From assembly GCA_900757295.1 (NCBI GenBank), contig CAAENH010000077.1, forward strand, positions 1-21,915: 21,915 nucleotides of DNA, read 5' to 3'. The DNA is from Bacilli bacterium. Lineage in GTDB: Bacteria; Bacillota_I; Bacilli_A; RF39; UBA660. The notes under the pieces were generated by a model, which did no database searches, was not told the origin of the DNA, and worked only from the letters and a program-made list of their open reading frames with translations. Position numbers and translations under genes: made by a program. Positions 14,572-21,915 of this stretch are shown here, piece by piece. Within the stretch, counting starts at the first letter, position 1, and each line of letters begins with the position of its first letter.

Positions 14572-15510
14572 TTATTTAAACCACTTTGGTGGATAAAAAT
14601 ATTCAATTTTATCTTGTTTTTGTTTATATTTTTTCTTTATTTTAGTTCTATTAGATTTTAATTGAGGAACTGCAACTCTTAAATATTTATCTAATTCACA
14701 AAATATATTTTGACAATCAATTAATTGTAACGGTCTATTAATAATTCTTTTAAAGTTTAAATTAAGTCTTTTAAATTCTTTATCTTGATTTTCGTACATA
14801 TATTTTATAATTTCTTCATCAGTCATATTTCCTTTATTAATAAAGCATTTTTTAATTCCTCTTATTGAACCTGGCCCAGCAACAGTAAATTCATTTTCTT
14901 GCCAATTAACAATATCACTATAATTTATATCAGTAACTAATTGATAAGCCATAAAATTTCCGATTAGAGGATAACTTCTAATAATATTAAATGCCTCTTT
15001 CATAGTTTTACATTCTAAAATTTTATTTTGAACTTTATCAACAACAAACATTTTATTAAGTAAAGCTAAATGATTATCGTGTTTTTTATCATATCCAAAA
15101 GCCTTATTAGCACAACTTATATAAGCATCATTATAAATTTTGACCCCATTATTTAAAGCATTTTTTAATACATTTGAATATTTGCTTTGATTAAAATTTT
15201 CTAGAGTAACATCATTAAAATTTTCTAACAATAATTCCCATGTAGATTCTTTATTAAATAATTTAAACAATATAATTCTAAATAACATAGTTTCTTTTGT
15301 ATATTTTTTGTTATTATAAATAACATTTTTAAGTAAATATTGACTAACTCGATCATTTACACGATAACTATTACAAAATTTATAAGTTCTTAGTATTTCA
15401 TCATCAGTCCATGGAGCAGGGAGATTATTTAATTTTTTTAAAAAAATATTTTGCCTTTCACAGGCAAAATACCAATATAAGTCATAAATTTCTTGACGTT
15501 TTTGTAACAT
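14572..15510 (-). CDS. Helical protein of the 5-hmdU DNA kinase / thymine-hypermodification type
   Basis: A 312-residue protein whose N-terminus reads YWYFACERQNIFLKKL, then PAPWTDDEILRTYKFCNSYR and VNDRVSQYLL. This pattern (R..IF, PWT.D.IL..YKF.N.YR..DRVSQYL) is that of the alpha-helical domain described for phage 5-hydroxymethyluracil DNA kinases and related base-hypermodification enzymes, also found alone in bacteria. Later conserved-looking parts are YPLIGNFMAYQLVTDINYS and GPGSIRGIKKCF, reminiscent of DNA-glycosylase-like helical folds. No kinase P-loop is present. The ATG overlaps the rubrerythrin stop (TAATG), so translation is probably coupled and the gene belongs to the PerR-like operon. 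Family recognition is from memory of the motif; activity is unknown. Confidence 0.6.
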   Translation of the reverse strand: MLQKRQEIYDLYWYFACERQNIFLKKLNNLPAPWTDDEILRTYKFCNSYRVNDRVSQYLLKNVIYNNKKYTKETMLFRIILFKLFNKESTWELLLENFNDVTLENFNQSKYSNVLKNALNNGVKIYNDAYISCANKAFGYDKKHDNHLALLNKMFVVDKVQNKILECKTMKEAFNIIRSYPLIGNFMAYQLVTDINYSDIVNWQENEFTVAGPGSIRGIKKCFINKGNMTDEEIIKYMYENQDKEFKRLNLNFKRIINRPLQLIDCQNIFCELDKYLRVAVPQLKSNRTKIKKKYKQKQDKIEYFYPPKWFK

Positions 15511-16049
15511 TAATAATTTTCAGCTTTCATTTCCATGAAACTTTCAGGATGCTTACAAACAGGACAAACTTTTAAAGCAGTCTTTCCAACGTAAACATGT
15601 CCACAATTTCTACAAATCCAAACAGTTTCTTCATCTTTTTGAAATACTAAATTATTATCTATATTATCTACTAATTTCATATATCTTTCTTCATGATGTT
15701 TTTCAATTTGACCAACACTTTCAAAAAGAAAAGCTATTTCATCAAATCCTTCTTCTTTAGCAGTTTCGGCAAATTCTTTATACATGTCTGTCCATTCATA
15801 ATTTTCTCCTGCAGCAGCAGCTTTTAAATTATCCAATGTATTAGGAATTTTTCCACCATTTAATTGTTTAAACCACATTTTAGCATGTTCTTGCTCGTTT
15901 TTAGCAGTTTCTTCAAAGATTGCTGCAATTTGTTCATATCCATCTTTTCTTGCTTGAGAAGCAAAGTAAGTATATTTATTTCTTGCTTGACTTTCTCCAG
16001 CAAAAGCAGCCATTAAATTTGCTTCAGTTTTACTTCCTTTTAATTCCAT
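15510..16049 (-). CDS. rbr: Rubrerythrin
   Basis: A 179-residue peroxide-reducing iron protein of anaerobes, cytoplasmic. It has the ferritin-like four-helix domain with the di-iron ligands in [25 protein letters not shown] and [10 protein letters not shown], and a C-terminal rubredoxin-like domain with two CxxC pairs ([23 protein letters not shown]) for a mononuclear Fe site. Both domains are complete. The start at 16049 gives [12 protein letters not shown], the usual N-terminus, with AAAGGAA upstream; a frame from 16082 would add residues unlike the family. It follows the PerR-like gene by overlap of regulatory signals (2 bases after its stop) and precedes a coupled gene, so it is the middle gene of an operon under peroxide or metal control. 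Confidence 0.95.
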   Translation of the reverse strand: MELKGSKTEANLMAAFAGESQARNKYTYFASQARKDGYEQIAAIFEETAKNEQEHAKMWFKQLNGGKIPNTLDNLKAAAAGENYEWTDMYKEFAETAKEEGFDEIAFLFESVGQIEKHHEERYMKLVDNIDNNLVFQKDEETVWICRNCGHVYVGKTALKVCPVCKHPESFMEMKAENY

Positions 16050-16051
16050 TT

Positions 16052-16426
16052 TTAATTCCTTTCTTTCATGCAATGTTCGCATATACCTTTATAATTAATT
16101 TCGCAATCAAATACTACATTATTTCCTATAGAAGATATTTCTTTATAATATTTTTTATCTAAGTCAATAATATTTCCACAATTAGTACAAATAAAATGAG
16201 CATGTTTATTAAAAATTTTATCGTATCGAAAAACATCTTCTTTAGTTTTTATAACTCTAATTTCATTATTATCTACTAAGTTATTTAAATTTCTATAAAC
16301 AGTACCTAAACTTATATTAGGAATTACCTTTTTACACTCATCATAAATTTGATAAGCATTAGGATGATTATAACTACTATTTATAATATTTAAAATTAAA
16401 GTTTTTTGTTTTGAATTTCTTGTCAT
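16052..16426 (-). CDS. perR: PerR/Fur-family regulator
   Basis: This 124-residue metalloregulator has the winged-helix domain ([26 protein letters not shown]) and the dimerisation domain with two CxxC pairs ([14 protein letters not shown]) for structural zinc. Residues at the PerR regulatory site appear present: His in NHPNAY, Asp in FRYDK, His-Ala-His in NKHAHF and Asp in NIIDL, matching the His37/Asp85/His91/His93/Asp104 set of Bacillus PerR. This set is shared in part with Fur, but linkage to rubrerythrin favours peroxide sensing. Start: GGAG ahead of ATG at 16426. First gene of the operon perR-rbr-helical protein, with a palindromic box at its own promoter, so it is probably autoregulated. 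Confidence 0.85.
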   Translation of the reverse strand: MTRNSKQKTLILNIINSSYNHPNAYQIYDECKKVIPNISLGTVYRNLNNLVDNNEIRVIKTKEDVFRYDKIFNKHAHFICTNCGNIIDLDKKYYKEISSIGNNVVFDCEINYKGICEHCMKERN

Positions 16427-16438
16427 GTTTCTCCTTAA

Positions 16439-16453
16439 TAGTAATGATTACTA
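16439..16453. promoter_or_regulatory. Fur/PerR-type operator
   Basis: TAGTAAT-G-ATTACTA is a perfect 7-1-7 palindrome, the geometry of PerR and Fur boxes (consensus TTATAATNATTATAA). It covers the expected transcription start of the PerR-like operon. Confidence 0.75.
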
Positions 16454-16457
16454 CTTA

Positions 16458-16486
16458 ATTATAATGCATTTTTATATTTATTTCAA
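16458..16486 (-). promoter_or_regulatory. Promoter of the perR-rbr operon
   Basis: On the minus strand, TTGAAA (16481-16486), exactly 17 bases, TATAAT (16458-16463): near-consensus sigma-70/SigA. Confidence 0.8.
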
Positions 16487-16487
16487 T

Positions 16488-16515
16488 AAAAAAGATATTA
16501 ATTTTACTTAATATC
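16488..16515 (-). terminator. Terminator of the cadA-like gene
   Basis: GATATTAA-GTAAAA-TTAATATC followed by six T on the minus strand. It starts in the stop codon and ends just upstream of the perR promoter -35. Confidence 0.75.
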
Positions 16516-18566
16516 TATCTTTTCATTTTTAATATTCTTAATGTATTTATAATTGTAATTATTGTTGTTCCAACATCAGCAAATACTGCTTCCCACATAT
16601 CAGTTATACCTAAGGCACTTAATACTAAAATAGCTATTTTTACTCCAATTGAAAATACTAGATTTTGCATTATAATTTTATTAGTAAACTTAGATATCTT
16701 AATAGCTTCATTAATTTTGCTAATATCATCTTTCATAATTACAACATCACTTGCTTCAATAGCAGCAGATGAACCAACACCGCCCATAGAAATCCCTATA
16801 TCAGCTAATGCTAAAGAAGGTGCATCATTTATACCATCACCAACAAAAGCAATTTTACCATTTTCTTTAGAATTAATCTTTTCTTCTAATAAACGGTATT
16901 TATCTTGAGGCAATAATTCATATTGAACATTATTAATTCCAACTTTTGAAGCAATGTTTAAAGCAATATCTTTTTTATCACCAGTAAACATTAAAGTATT
17001 TATATTATTTCTTTTTAAGTTTGTAATGCTCTTTGAAACATCATTTTTTATTTCATCTTCTAATTCAATATATCCAATAACTTCATCATTTTTACTAATG
17101 TATACAATAGTATTTAAACTATCAATTTTTTTATAACCAACAAAATTAGCAGTTCCAATTTTATAATTGTCATTATTTAAATTATATGAAATACCTTTTC
17201 CGGCATTTTCTTTAAAATTACTTATTTTATTTGTTAATATTTTTTTAGAGTAAGCATTTACAATTGATTTAGCAATAGGGTGAGTAGAGTAACTTTCCCC
17301 ATAAGCAGCAATTTTTAATAATTCTTCTTTTTTATATTTTTTATTTAATGTTTCGATATCACTTATAATAAAGTTCCCTGTAGTAATAGTCCCTGTTTTA
17401 TCAAAAATGATTTCTTTAACATCTTTTAAATTATCTAAATAATTACTTCCTTTAATTAAAATACCTCTACTACTACAAGTACCAATCCCACTAAAATAAG
17501 ACAATGGTACAGATATTGCAATAGAACAAGGGCATGATATAACTAAGAAAACCAATGCTTTATAAATACTATCTTGATAGCTCATGTTAGAAAATAAAGG
17601 TGCAAATATAGCAAATAAACAAGCGAAGGTTAAAACTAAAGGTGTATATATTTTAGCTGCTTTAGAAACGAAATTTTCAGTTTTAGCTTTTTTATCAGTT
17701 GCGTTTTCTACAAGTTCTAATATTTTATTAACAGTTGAATCTTCATAGGTTTTTGTTACTTTTATTTCAAGAGGACTAGTAACGTTAATAGAGCCAGATA
17801 ATATTTGCTCATTTTTCTTTAAAGATACTAATTTACTTTCACCAGTTAATGAAGAATTATCTATTTGACTTGATCCTTTAACTATTATTCCATCTAAAGG
17901 AATCTTCTCTCCAACTTTAACTAAAATAATATCATTAATTTGAACATCTTCAACTTGTAAACTTTTAATTTCTTTATTCAATTTCACATTAGCGTAGTCA
18001 ACTTTGATATTCATTAAATCACTTATAGATTTTCTACTCTTGGAAATAGCTTTACTTTCTAATATTTTTCCTATTTCATATAAAGTAATAACCATAATAC
18101 CTTCATGTACTTTTCCAACTAACATAGCACCAATAACAGAGATTGTAATTAGAGCATTTTCATCTAAAATTTTACTTTTAAATAATTGTTTTGTTGCTTT
18201 AACAAATACTTTATATAAAAGAATAATAGTACTTATAATAATTAAAATAGTACTTATAATATTATTTTTAATTAGCATAGAAATGCCAAAAATAGCAAGT
18301 CCAGCAATTAAGCTAAAAATATCTGAATTATTTCTCTCATTAACTTCTTCATTACTTAAACTTAAAGTCACACTATCTTCAATTTTTTGAATTTCTTTTT
18401 CTAAATCATCTTTATTAATATCTAATTCACTTTTAAAAGATAACTTTAAAGTTGAAAAATTAACACTAACATTAGCATAATTTTCATTTGCTTGAAGCTT
18501 TTCTTCAATTTTTCTTGCACAGTTGGTACAATCCAAATTATGAATATTAAATTTATAACTCTTCAA
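16515..18566 (-). CDS. cadA: Zinc/cadmium/lead-exporting P1B-type ATPase
   Basis: This 683-residue membrane pump exports Zn2+, Cd2+ or Pb2+ with ATP. Domains in order: an N-terminal heavy-metal-associated domain (HNLDCTNCARKIEEKL, with the CxxC), early membrane helices, an actuator with SLTGESK, the metal-binding helix SCPCSIAIS (CPC), phosphorylation motif DKTGTIT, nucleotide-binding His-Pro in STHPIAKS, and GDGINDAPSLA. The last helices contain VGVKIAIL and FADVGTT, whose Lys and Asp are the P1B-2 (ZntA/CadA) determinants and argue against copper. I start at the TTG at 18566, giving MKSYKFNIHNLDC with AAAGG upstream and overlapping the regulator by 14 bases; a TTG at 18590 is possible. It follows a CadC/SmtB-like regulator in one operon. 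Confidence 0.92.
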   Translation of the reverse strand: MKSYKFNIHNLDCTNCARKIEEKLQANENYANVSVNFSTLKLSFKSELDINKDDLEKEIQKIEDSVTLSLSNEEVNERNNSDIFSLIAGLAIFGISMLIKNNIISTILIIISTIILLYKVFVKATKQLFKSKILDENALITISVIGAMLVGKVHEGIMVITLYEIGKILESKAISKSRKSISDLMNIKVDYANVKLNKEIKSLQVEDVQINDIILVKVGEKIPLDGIIVKGSSQIDNSSLTGESKLVSLKKNEQILSGSINVTSPLEIKVTKTYEDSTVNKILELVENATDKKAKTENFVSKAAKIYTPLVLTFACLFAIFAPLFSNMSYQDSIYKALVFLVISCPCSIAISVPLSYFSGIGTCSSRGILIKGSNYLDNLKDVKEIIFDKTGTITTGNFIISDIETLNKKYKKEELLKIAAYGESYSTHPIAKSIVNAYSKKILTNKISNFKENAGKGISYNLNNDNYKIGTANFVGYKKIDSLNTIVYISKNDEVIGYIELEDEIKNDVSKSITNLKRNNINTLMFTGDKKDIALNIASKVGINNVQYELLPQDKYRLLEEKINSKENGKIAFVGDGINDAPSLALADIGISMGGVGSSAAIEASDVVIMKDDISKINEAIKISKFTNKIIMQNLVFSIGVKIAILVLSALGITDMWEAVFADVGTTIITIINTLRILKMKR

Positions 18567-18885
18567 TATGTTCACAACCTTTCTTAACAATCTCTTTTAT
18601 GTGTTCATCATCTAAACTATAAAAAGTAGTTGTCCCTTCTTTTCTAAATTTAACTAATTTTGCTTGCTTTAAACTTTTTAATTGATGAGAAACTCCAGAT
18701 TGAGTAGAGTTAATAATTCTTGCAATATCACATACGCACAATTCGCTATCTAAAAGAGCGAATATGATTTTCATTCTTGTTGAATCAGCAAACACTTTAA
18801 AAAAGTCTGCTAAATCATATATAAAATCTTCATTAGGCAATTGAGAAATTAAATCATTATTTTTATTACACATATGTTCATTCAT
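18553..18885 (-). CDS. ArsR/SmtB-family metal sensor (CadC-like)
   Basis: This 110-residue winged-helix repressor releases its operator on binding metal. The DNA-binding part is CDIARIINSTQSGVSHQLKS plus the wing. Two metal sites are visible: the alpha-3N type, ELCVCDIA with an N-terminal Cys6 as in CadC, and the alpha-5 type at the C-terminus, Asp-x-His then His and Glu at the SmtB/CzrA spacing in DDEHIKEIVKKGCEHIEE. Either alone would sense Cd/Pb or Zn respectively. Start: GGGGAT before ATG at 18885. It overlaps the pump gene and sits behind a palindromic operator, so autoregulation is expected. Confidence 0.9.
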   Translation of the reverse strand: MNEHMCNKNNDLISQLPNEDFIYDLADFFKVFADSTRMKIIFALLDSELCVCDIARIINSTQSGVSHQLKSLKQAKLVKFRKEGTTTFYSLDDEHIKEIVKKGCEHIEEL

Positions 18886-18900
18886 TAAATCATCCCCTAA

Positions 18901-18922
18901 TATATGAATACATGTTCATATA
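18901..18922. promoter_or_regulatory. Operator of the ArsR/SmtB-like repressor
   Basis: TATATGAA-TACATG-TTCATATA: two perfect 8-base arms, close to the ATATGAA...TTCATAT sites of SmtB/CzrA-type repressors. It covers the start site just downstream of the -10. Confidence 0.85.
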
Positions 18923-18925
18923 ATC

Positions 18926-18954
18926 ATATTATGATAAAATTATAATTATGTCAA
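18926..18954 (-). promoter_or_regulatory. Promoter of the metal-efflux operon
   Basis: On the minus strand, consensus TTGACA (18949-18954), 17 bases, TAATAT (18926-18931). Confidence 0.8.
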
Positions 18955-18960
18955 TACAAA

Positions 18961-18989
18961 TTGACTACATAAAAAGTTAATGTTAATAT
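18961..18989 (+). promoter_or_regulatory. Promoter of the gene at 19009
   Basis: TTGACT (18961-18966), 17 bases, TAATAT (18984-18989). It is divergent from and adjacent to the metal-efflux promoter. Confidence 0.7.
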
Positions 18990-19008
18990 TTATAGCAAAG
19001 GAGTATAT

Positions 19009-19929
19009 ATGAAAGGGAAAAATAATAAGGGGTTAATAATAGGAATGATTATTTTCATAATTATAAGTTTAGGATTAAGTGGATATATAGTATATGATAA
19101 GTTCTTTAAAAAAGAAGTTAAAAAAGTCCAAGATAAAAATGAAGAAAAAGTTTCAGAAGCTTTTGTAAAAAATTTATATAATGAAGTAAATATAGATTAT
19201 AATGAAGAACATTATTTATACGGTCAGTATGGAATATCTGAGTTTTATGAAAGAAATATAAAAGCAAGTGATCTAAATAATGAATTAAAAATGTACTTAG
19301 GTTATAGACAACTAAAAAACTCTGATATTAAAAAAGAAGATTGCTTATACAATCAAAAAGACGATGGTATGACCATTTGTGGCAATAACATGTATAGTGA
19401 AACTAAAGTCGATTATAAATATCCGACAAATACTATTTCATTTGATACTTTAGATAAATCTATCAAAAGTGTATTTGGAAATAGTGTTACTTATGATAAA
19501 AATACCAAAGTTTTTATAGATGGAATAGTTAGTTATTATGAGTTTGAATCAAGTAATAATAAATATTATTTGTATCAACATGCAGAGGGTGGATATGCTA
19601 ATATACCAATATTCTTATATAGACATTATAATGGATATAAAATTAAAAATAATGAAATAATTATTAGTCAAACGTATGGAAAGATTGCCTATGCTAATTA
19701 CAATAATATTTGCAAAGATAATCAAATCTGCTTTTTAACATTAGACGAAGAAAAAACTGAAAAGAGTATAAATATTAGCAATATTAATAATAGGGATGAC
19801 GCCATAAATTATTTAAATAGTAGTTATGATTCAATAAAAGATCAGTTAAAAGAGATTACATATACATTTAAAAAGGATCAAAGTGGAAATTATTATTTCT
19901 ATGAAAGCAATTTAAAATCACTTAATTAA
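19009..19929 (+). CDS. Single-pass membrane-anchored hypothetical protein
   Basis: A 306-residue protein with a short basic N-terminus (MKGKNNKG), one transmembrane helix (residues 9-30, LIIGMIIFIIISLGLSGYIV), a charged linker and a large Tyr- and Asn-rich extracytoplasmic part. Four Cys (in KEDCLYN, MTICGNN, NNICKDN, NQICFL) sit in two close pairs and might form disulfides. No catalytic motif is visible. RBS: AAAGGAG, then ATG. It resembles the many fast-evolving surface proteins of gut low-G+C bacteria but I cannot name a family. Confidence 0.7.
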   Translation: MKGKNNKGLIIGMIIFIIISLGLSGYIVYDKFFKKEVKKVQDKNEEKVSEAFVKNLYNEVNIDYNEEHYLYGQYGISEFYERNIKASDLNNELKMYLGYRQLKNSDIKKEDCLYNQKDDGMTICGNNMYSETKVDYKYPTNTISFDTLDKSIKSVFGNSVTYDKNTKVFIDGIVSYYEFESSNNKYYLYQHAEGGYANIPIFLYRHYNGYKIKNNEIIISQTYGKIAYANYNNICKDNQICFLTLDEEKTEKSINISNINNRDDAINYLNSSYDSIKDQLKEITYTFKKDQSGNYYFYESNLKSLN

Positions 19930-19940
19930 GTGGTTTTTTT
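19914..19940 (+). terminator. Terminator after the gene at 19009
   Basis: CACTTAATTAAGTG, a perfect palindrome extended by A/T pairs, followed by seven T; it includes the stop codon. Confidence 0.8.
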
Positions 19941-20026
19941 CTTAAAAAACTATCTAAATTATTAAAGACATGTTATAATTTTAATACATGTGTAAAACTA
20001 ATAAAATGAGCAAAAGGAGTAATAAC

Positions 20027-20446
20027 ATGGAACATGTTGTGTATTGTGACAGTAAAAATAATGAATTAGATAAAATAATAAACAAAGAAAAAACAATGCT
20101 AATAAGAGCAAATCAAAGTAGAAGAATACCTCATAGTAGAGTTTTTAAGGGAGAAAAGCTTTATTTTACTAACAAGAATTCTAATGTAATAAATTATGAA
20201 GCTGAAGTAAAAGAAGTATATAATTATAATAAATTATTTAATCATGAAATAGATAAAATAGTTAATAATTACAATGAGAAACTTTGTTTAGATGATAAAG
20301 AAAAAGAAAAAAATCATAAAAAATGTTTATGTTTAGTAGAATTTGAAAATTTAAAAAAGTGCGATGAAATAAAAATTAATCCTCAAGCTAGTTTGGTAGA
20401 CTGGATTATTTTAAATGATATAGAAGATATAAAACAAAAAAATTAG
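20027..20446 (+). CDS. Small PUA/ASCH-like hypothetical protein
   Basis: A 139-residue protein starting MEHVVYCDSKNNELDKI; AAAGGAG ahead of the ATG at 20027 decides this start over an ATG at 19988. The order TMLIRANQSRRIPHSRVFKGEKLYFTNK, where a basic turn and RVF.G..LYF precede a strand and EAEVKEVYNY, is like small PUA-like/ASCH proteins that may bind RNA or modified bases. This is a fold-level resemblance only. The promoter is an extended -10, TGT-TATAAT (19971-19979). Confidence 0.6.
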   Translation: MEHVVYCDSKNNELDKIINKEKTMLIRANQSRRIPHSRVFKGEKLYFTNKNSNVINYEAEVKEVYNYNKLFNHEIDKIVNNYNEKLCLDDKEKEKNHKKCLCLVEFENLKKCDEIKINPQASLVDWIILNDIEDIKQKN

Positions 20447-20468
20447 TTTCTGCAAGCTGATTTTTTTT
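20440..20468 (+). terminator. Terminator after the PUA-like gene
   Basis: AAATTAGTT-TCTGCA-AGCTGATTT followed by a run of T. Confidence 0.75.
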
Positions 20469-20518
20469 ATTTTATTTGATATACTCTAATTATAGAGAAA
20501 AGTTTTTAAGGAGAATAT

Positions 20519-21763
20519 ATGAGCAAAGAAAAATATAAAGTATATGGAATTGTAATAATAATGGGTATTTTAATTTGTATGGCAATTGCTATAGGATTTA
20601 GACCTGTACCTAAAATAGAAAAATTTAAAGCATATAATAAAACTAATGATTTAAAAATATGTTCAAAAGTGTGGATTAAAGAATATTTTAAAGAACATCA
20701 AAAATTATTTTTAGGAGTTAATAAAAAAATAAAAAATTATAAAATAAAGAAAGTAGAAATACTGGATCAAAATAAAAAGGTAGTTAGAATAGATTTTGAG
20801 TTTACTCCTTATCTTTCATCATCTAATTACTTTGTTACTAAAGAATACGGAATTAAAGAAGATAATAAAATAAGTTCACAATGGGTATTATTTTTAGATA
20901 TCAAAAAGAATAATAATAATTATGAAATTAAAGTCAAACAAAAAATGAGGCCTGCTGCATATGATGCTATGATTTATCAAGAGTCAGGCAAAAAAGAAGA
21001 AGATCAAGAGAACGCTAAAATAAAAACTACATTTTTAGAAAATGATTATAAAATTGAAAATAATAATATCTATGTTACTTACGATCAAGGAAATACTTGG
21101 ACATTAATCGATAATAAAGGAATAGATTTTACAAATAATAGAAACTATCTTGATACAAAATATTATCAAATAGATAAGGAAAGTACTTTATTTGCCAATC
21201 ACAATGATGCTATTCTTTCTATAGATCAAGGAAAGACATTTAAAAAATTAAATATCTCTGCAAATGCAAATATTGAATATATTCATTTTATTAACAGTAG
21301 TACAGGATTCATAGTTGATGCTTTAGATGCTTCCTTAGGCGGAAAAATTTATCCAGAAATATTAAAAACAACTGATCAAGGTCAAACTTTTCAATCTTTA
21401 ACAACTAATATAGAAAGCTTACATACAAGTAGTGAATATAATTTTATTAATGAAAATTTAGGATTTATAACCGATTATTTTAATGGCAAAGAAAATGGCA
21501 TTTTATATATTACTAATGATTATCAAAACTTTAGGCAAGTAGAAGTGCCAAGTATAATTATAACTGATTCAAATTTATCATTTAATGAAATCTATGACAC
21601 CCCTTTAGTTCCAACATTTAATAGTGATGGTTCAATAGATTTAATCATTACTCAAGGCAGCGATGGCGATTATAAAAATAATAATATTTTATATTATAAA
21701 TCCTATGATAATGGCACAAGCTTTGAATTTGTAAAAGAAGGAATTCTTGAAGAAGAAGGGTAA
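20519..21763 (+). CDS. Membrane-anchored Asp-box (BNR) beta-propeller-like protein
   Basis: This 414-residue protein starts after AAGGAGA. Residues 8-27 form a transmembrane anchor or uncleaved signal (YGIVIIMGILICMAIAIGF). Residues 45-150 form an unassigned alpha/beta domain. Residues 180-414 carry four Asp-box motifs, TYDQGNTW, SIDQGKTF, TTDQGQTF and SYDNGTSF (S/T-x-D-x-G-x-T-W/F), the turn signature of sialidase-like and Ycf48-like beta-propellers. Four copies are compatible with a partial or small propeller. Sialidase catalytic residues (Arg triad, FRIP) are not seen, so binding or assembly is more likely than hydrolysis. An extended -10 (TGA-TATACT, 20477-20485) is upstream. Confidence 0.75.
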   Translation: MSKEKYKVYGIVIIMGILICMAIAIGFRPVPKIEKFKAYNKTNDLKICSKVWIKEYFKEHQKLFLGVNKKIKNYKIKKVEILDQNKKVVRIDFEFTPYLSSSNYFVTKEYGIKEDNKISSQWVLFLDIKKNNNNYEIKVKQKMRPAAYDAMIYQESGKKEEDQENAKIKTTFLENDYKIENNNIYVTYDQGNTWTLIDNKGIDFTNNRNYLDTKYYQIDKESTLFANHNDAILSIDQGKTFKKLNISANANIEYIHFINSSTGFIVDALDASLGGKIYPEILKTTDQGQTFQSLTTNIESLHTSSEYNFINENLGFITDYFNGKENGILYITNDYQNFRQVEVPSIIITDSNLSFNEIYDTPLVPTFNSDGSIDLIITQGSDGDYKNNNILYYKSYDNGTSFEFVKEGILEEEG

Positions 21764-21765
21764 AC

Positions 21766-21807
21766 AAAAACTATTTTCTTATAAATAAAATAGAAAATAG
21801 TTTTTTT
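21766..21807. terminator. Bidirectional terminator between convergent genes
   Basis: AAAAACTATTTTC and GAAAATAGTTTTT pair across an A/T loop, with T-runs on both strands. It overlaps the end of the TetR-like gene on the minus strand. Confidence 0.8.
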
Positions 21808-21915
21808 ATATATTCATTTATTTCATTTAAATTAGTATTTAATTCATTACGATAATATTTAATAATTAAATTAATACATCCATCAGTAAAAAAGTGAACA
21901 TTCAATAATAAATAT
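21771..21915 (-). CDS. TetR/AcrR-like regulator, C-terminal fragment (5' end outside window)
   Basis: The minus strand is open from the window edge to a TAG at 21771, 47 residues: LNVHFFTDGCINLIIKYYRN and so on to IKKLFSILFIRK. The FF.DG..NLI..Y......EI...I..L pattern is typical of the last two helices of TetR-family regulators, where a Gly before a helix and a closing I..L helix form the dimer interface. The DNA-binding domain lies outside, so this stays tentative. Confidence 0.55.
   Translation of the reverse strand, partial: YLLLNVHFFTDGCINLIIKYYRNELNTNLNEINEYIKKLFSILFIRK

Overview
The window is very A+T-rich, low-G+C Gram-positive DNA, read with the standard bacterial code. It has strong Shine-Dalgarno sites, many U-tract terminators, a Bacillota-type type VII secretion ATPase (EssC/YukB), and PerR- and CadC-like regulators. 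It most resembles an uncultured gut Bacillota/Mycoplasmatota lineage; this is inferred from composition and gene content only.

Layout. Positions 2-1824 hold the C-terminal part of an EssC-like type VII ATPase and a YukD/EsaB-like ubiquitin-fold protein. Positions 1919-3739 encode asparagine synthase. A tRNA-Gly(UCC) gene lies at 3824-3897. Its last six bases, GCTCCA, recur in the same orientation at 5403, 6674, 8969 and 10381. Three of these copies have a C(G/A)TAAC motif exactly 13 nt upstream and the fourth has a variant; every copy is followed by a terminator on the tRNA strand. This cuts 3892-10380 into four blocks of about 1.3-2.3 kb, plus a fifth with an undefined far end. They look like small cassettes stacked behind the tRNA gene. 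Cargo: an HD phosphohydrolase; two orphan proteins and an ABC ATPase relic; an ABC exporter; a NADAR protein with a second HD protein; and a ClpX-like AAA+ ATPase, possibly followed by an MFS transporter. No integrase is visible in the window. The two HD-bearing blocks share a ~190-bp tRNA-proximal end with two predicted stems around an identical 24-base core, supported by compensatory changes.

From 13252 onward the DNA looks like ordinary chromosome. It starts with a decayed gene. A DUF4190-type membrane protein is divergent from a small XRE regulator, with a near-perfect palindrome between them. Next is a minus-strand operon of a PerR-like regulator, rubrerythrin and a protein resembling the helical 5-hydroxymethyluracil-DNA-kinase family, with a 7-1-7 palindromic operator at its promoter. 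A cadC/cadA-like zinc/cadmium efflux operon has its own operator. Three plus-strand genes follow: two single-pass surface proteins (one with four Asp-box repeats) and a PUA-like small protein. The window ends in the C-terminus of a TetR-like protein.

The right half therefore reads as peroxide and metal stress genes plus surface proteins, and the left half as a tRNA-anchored accretion zone of possible defence or accessory cargo.
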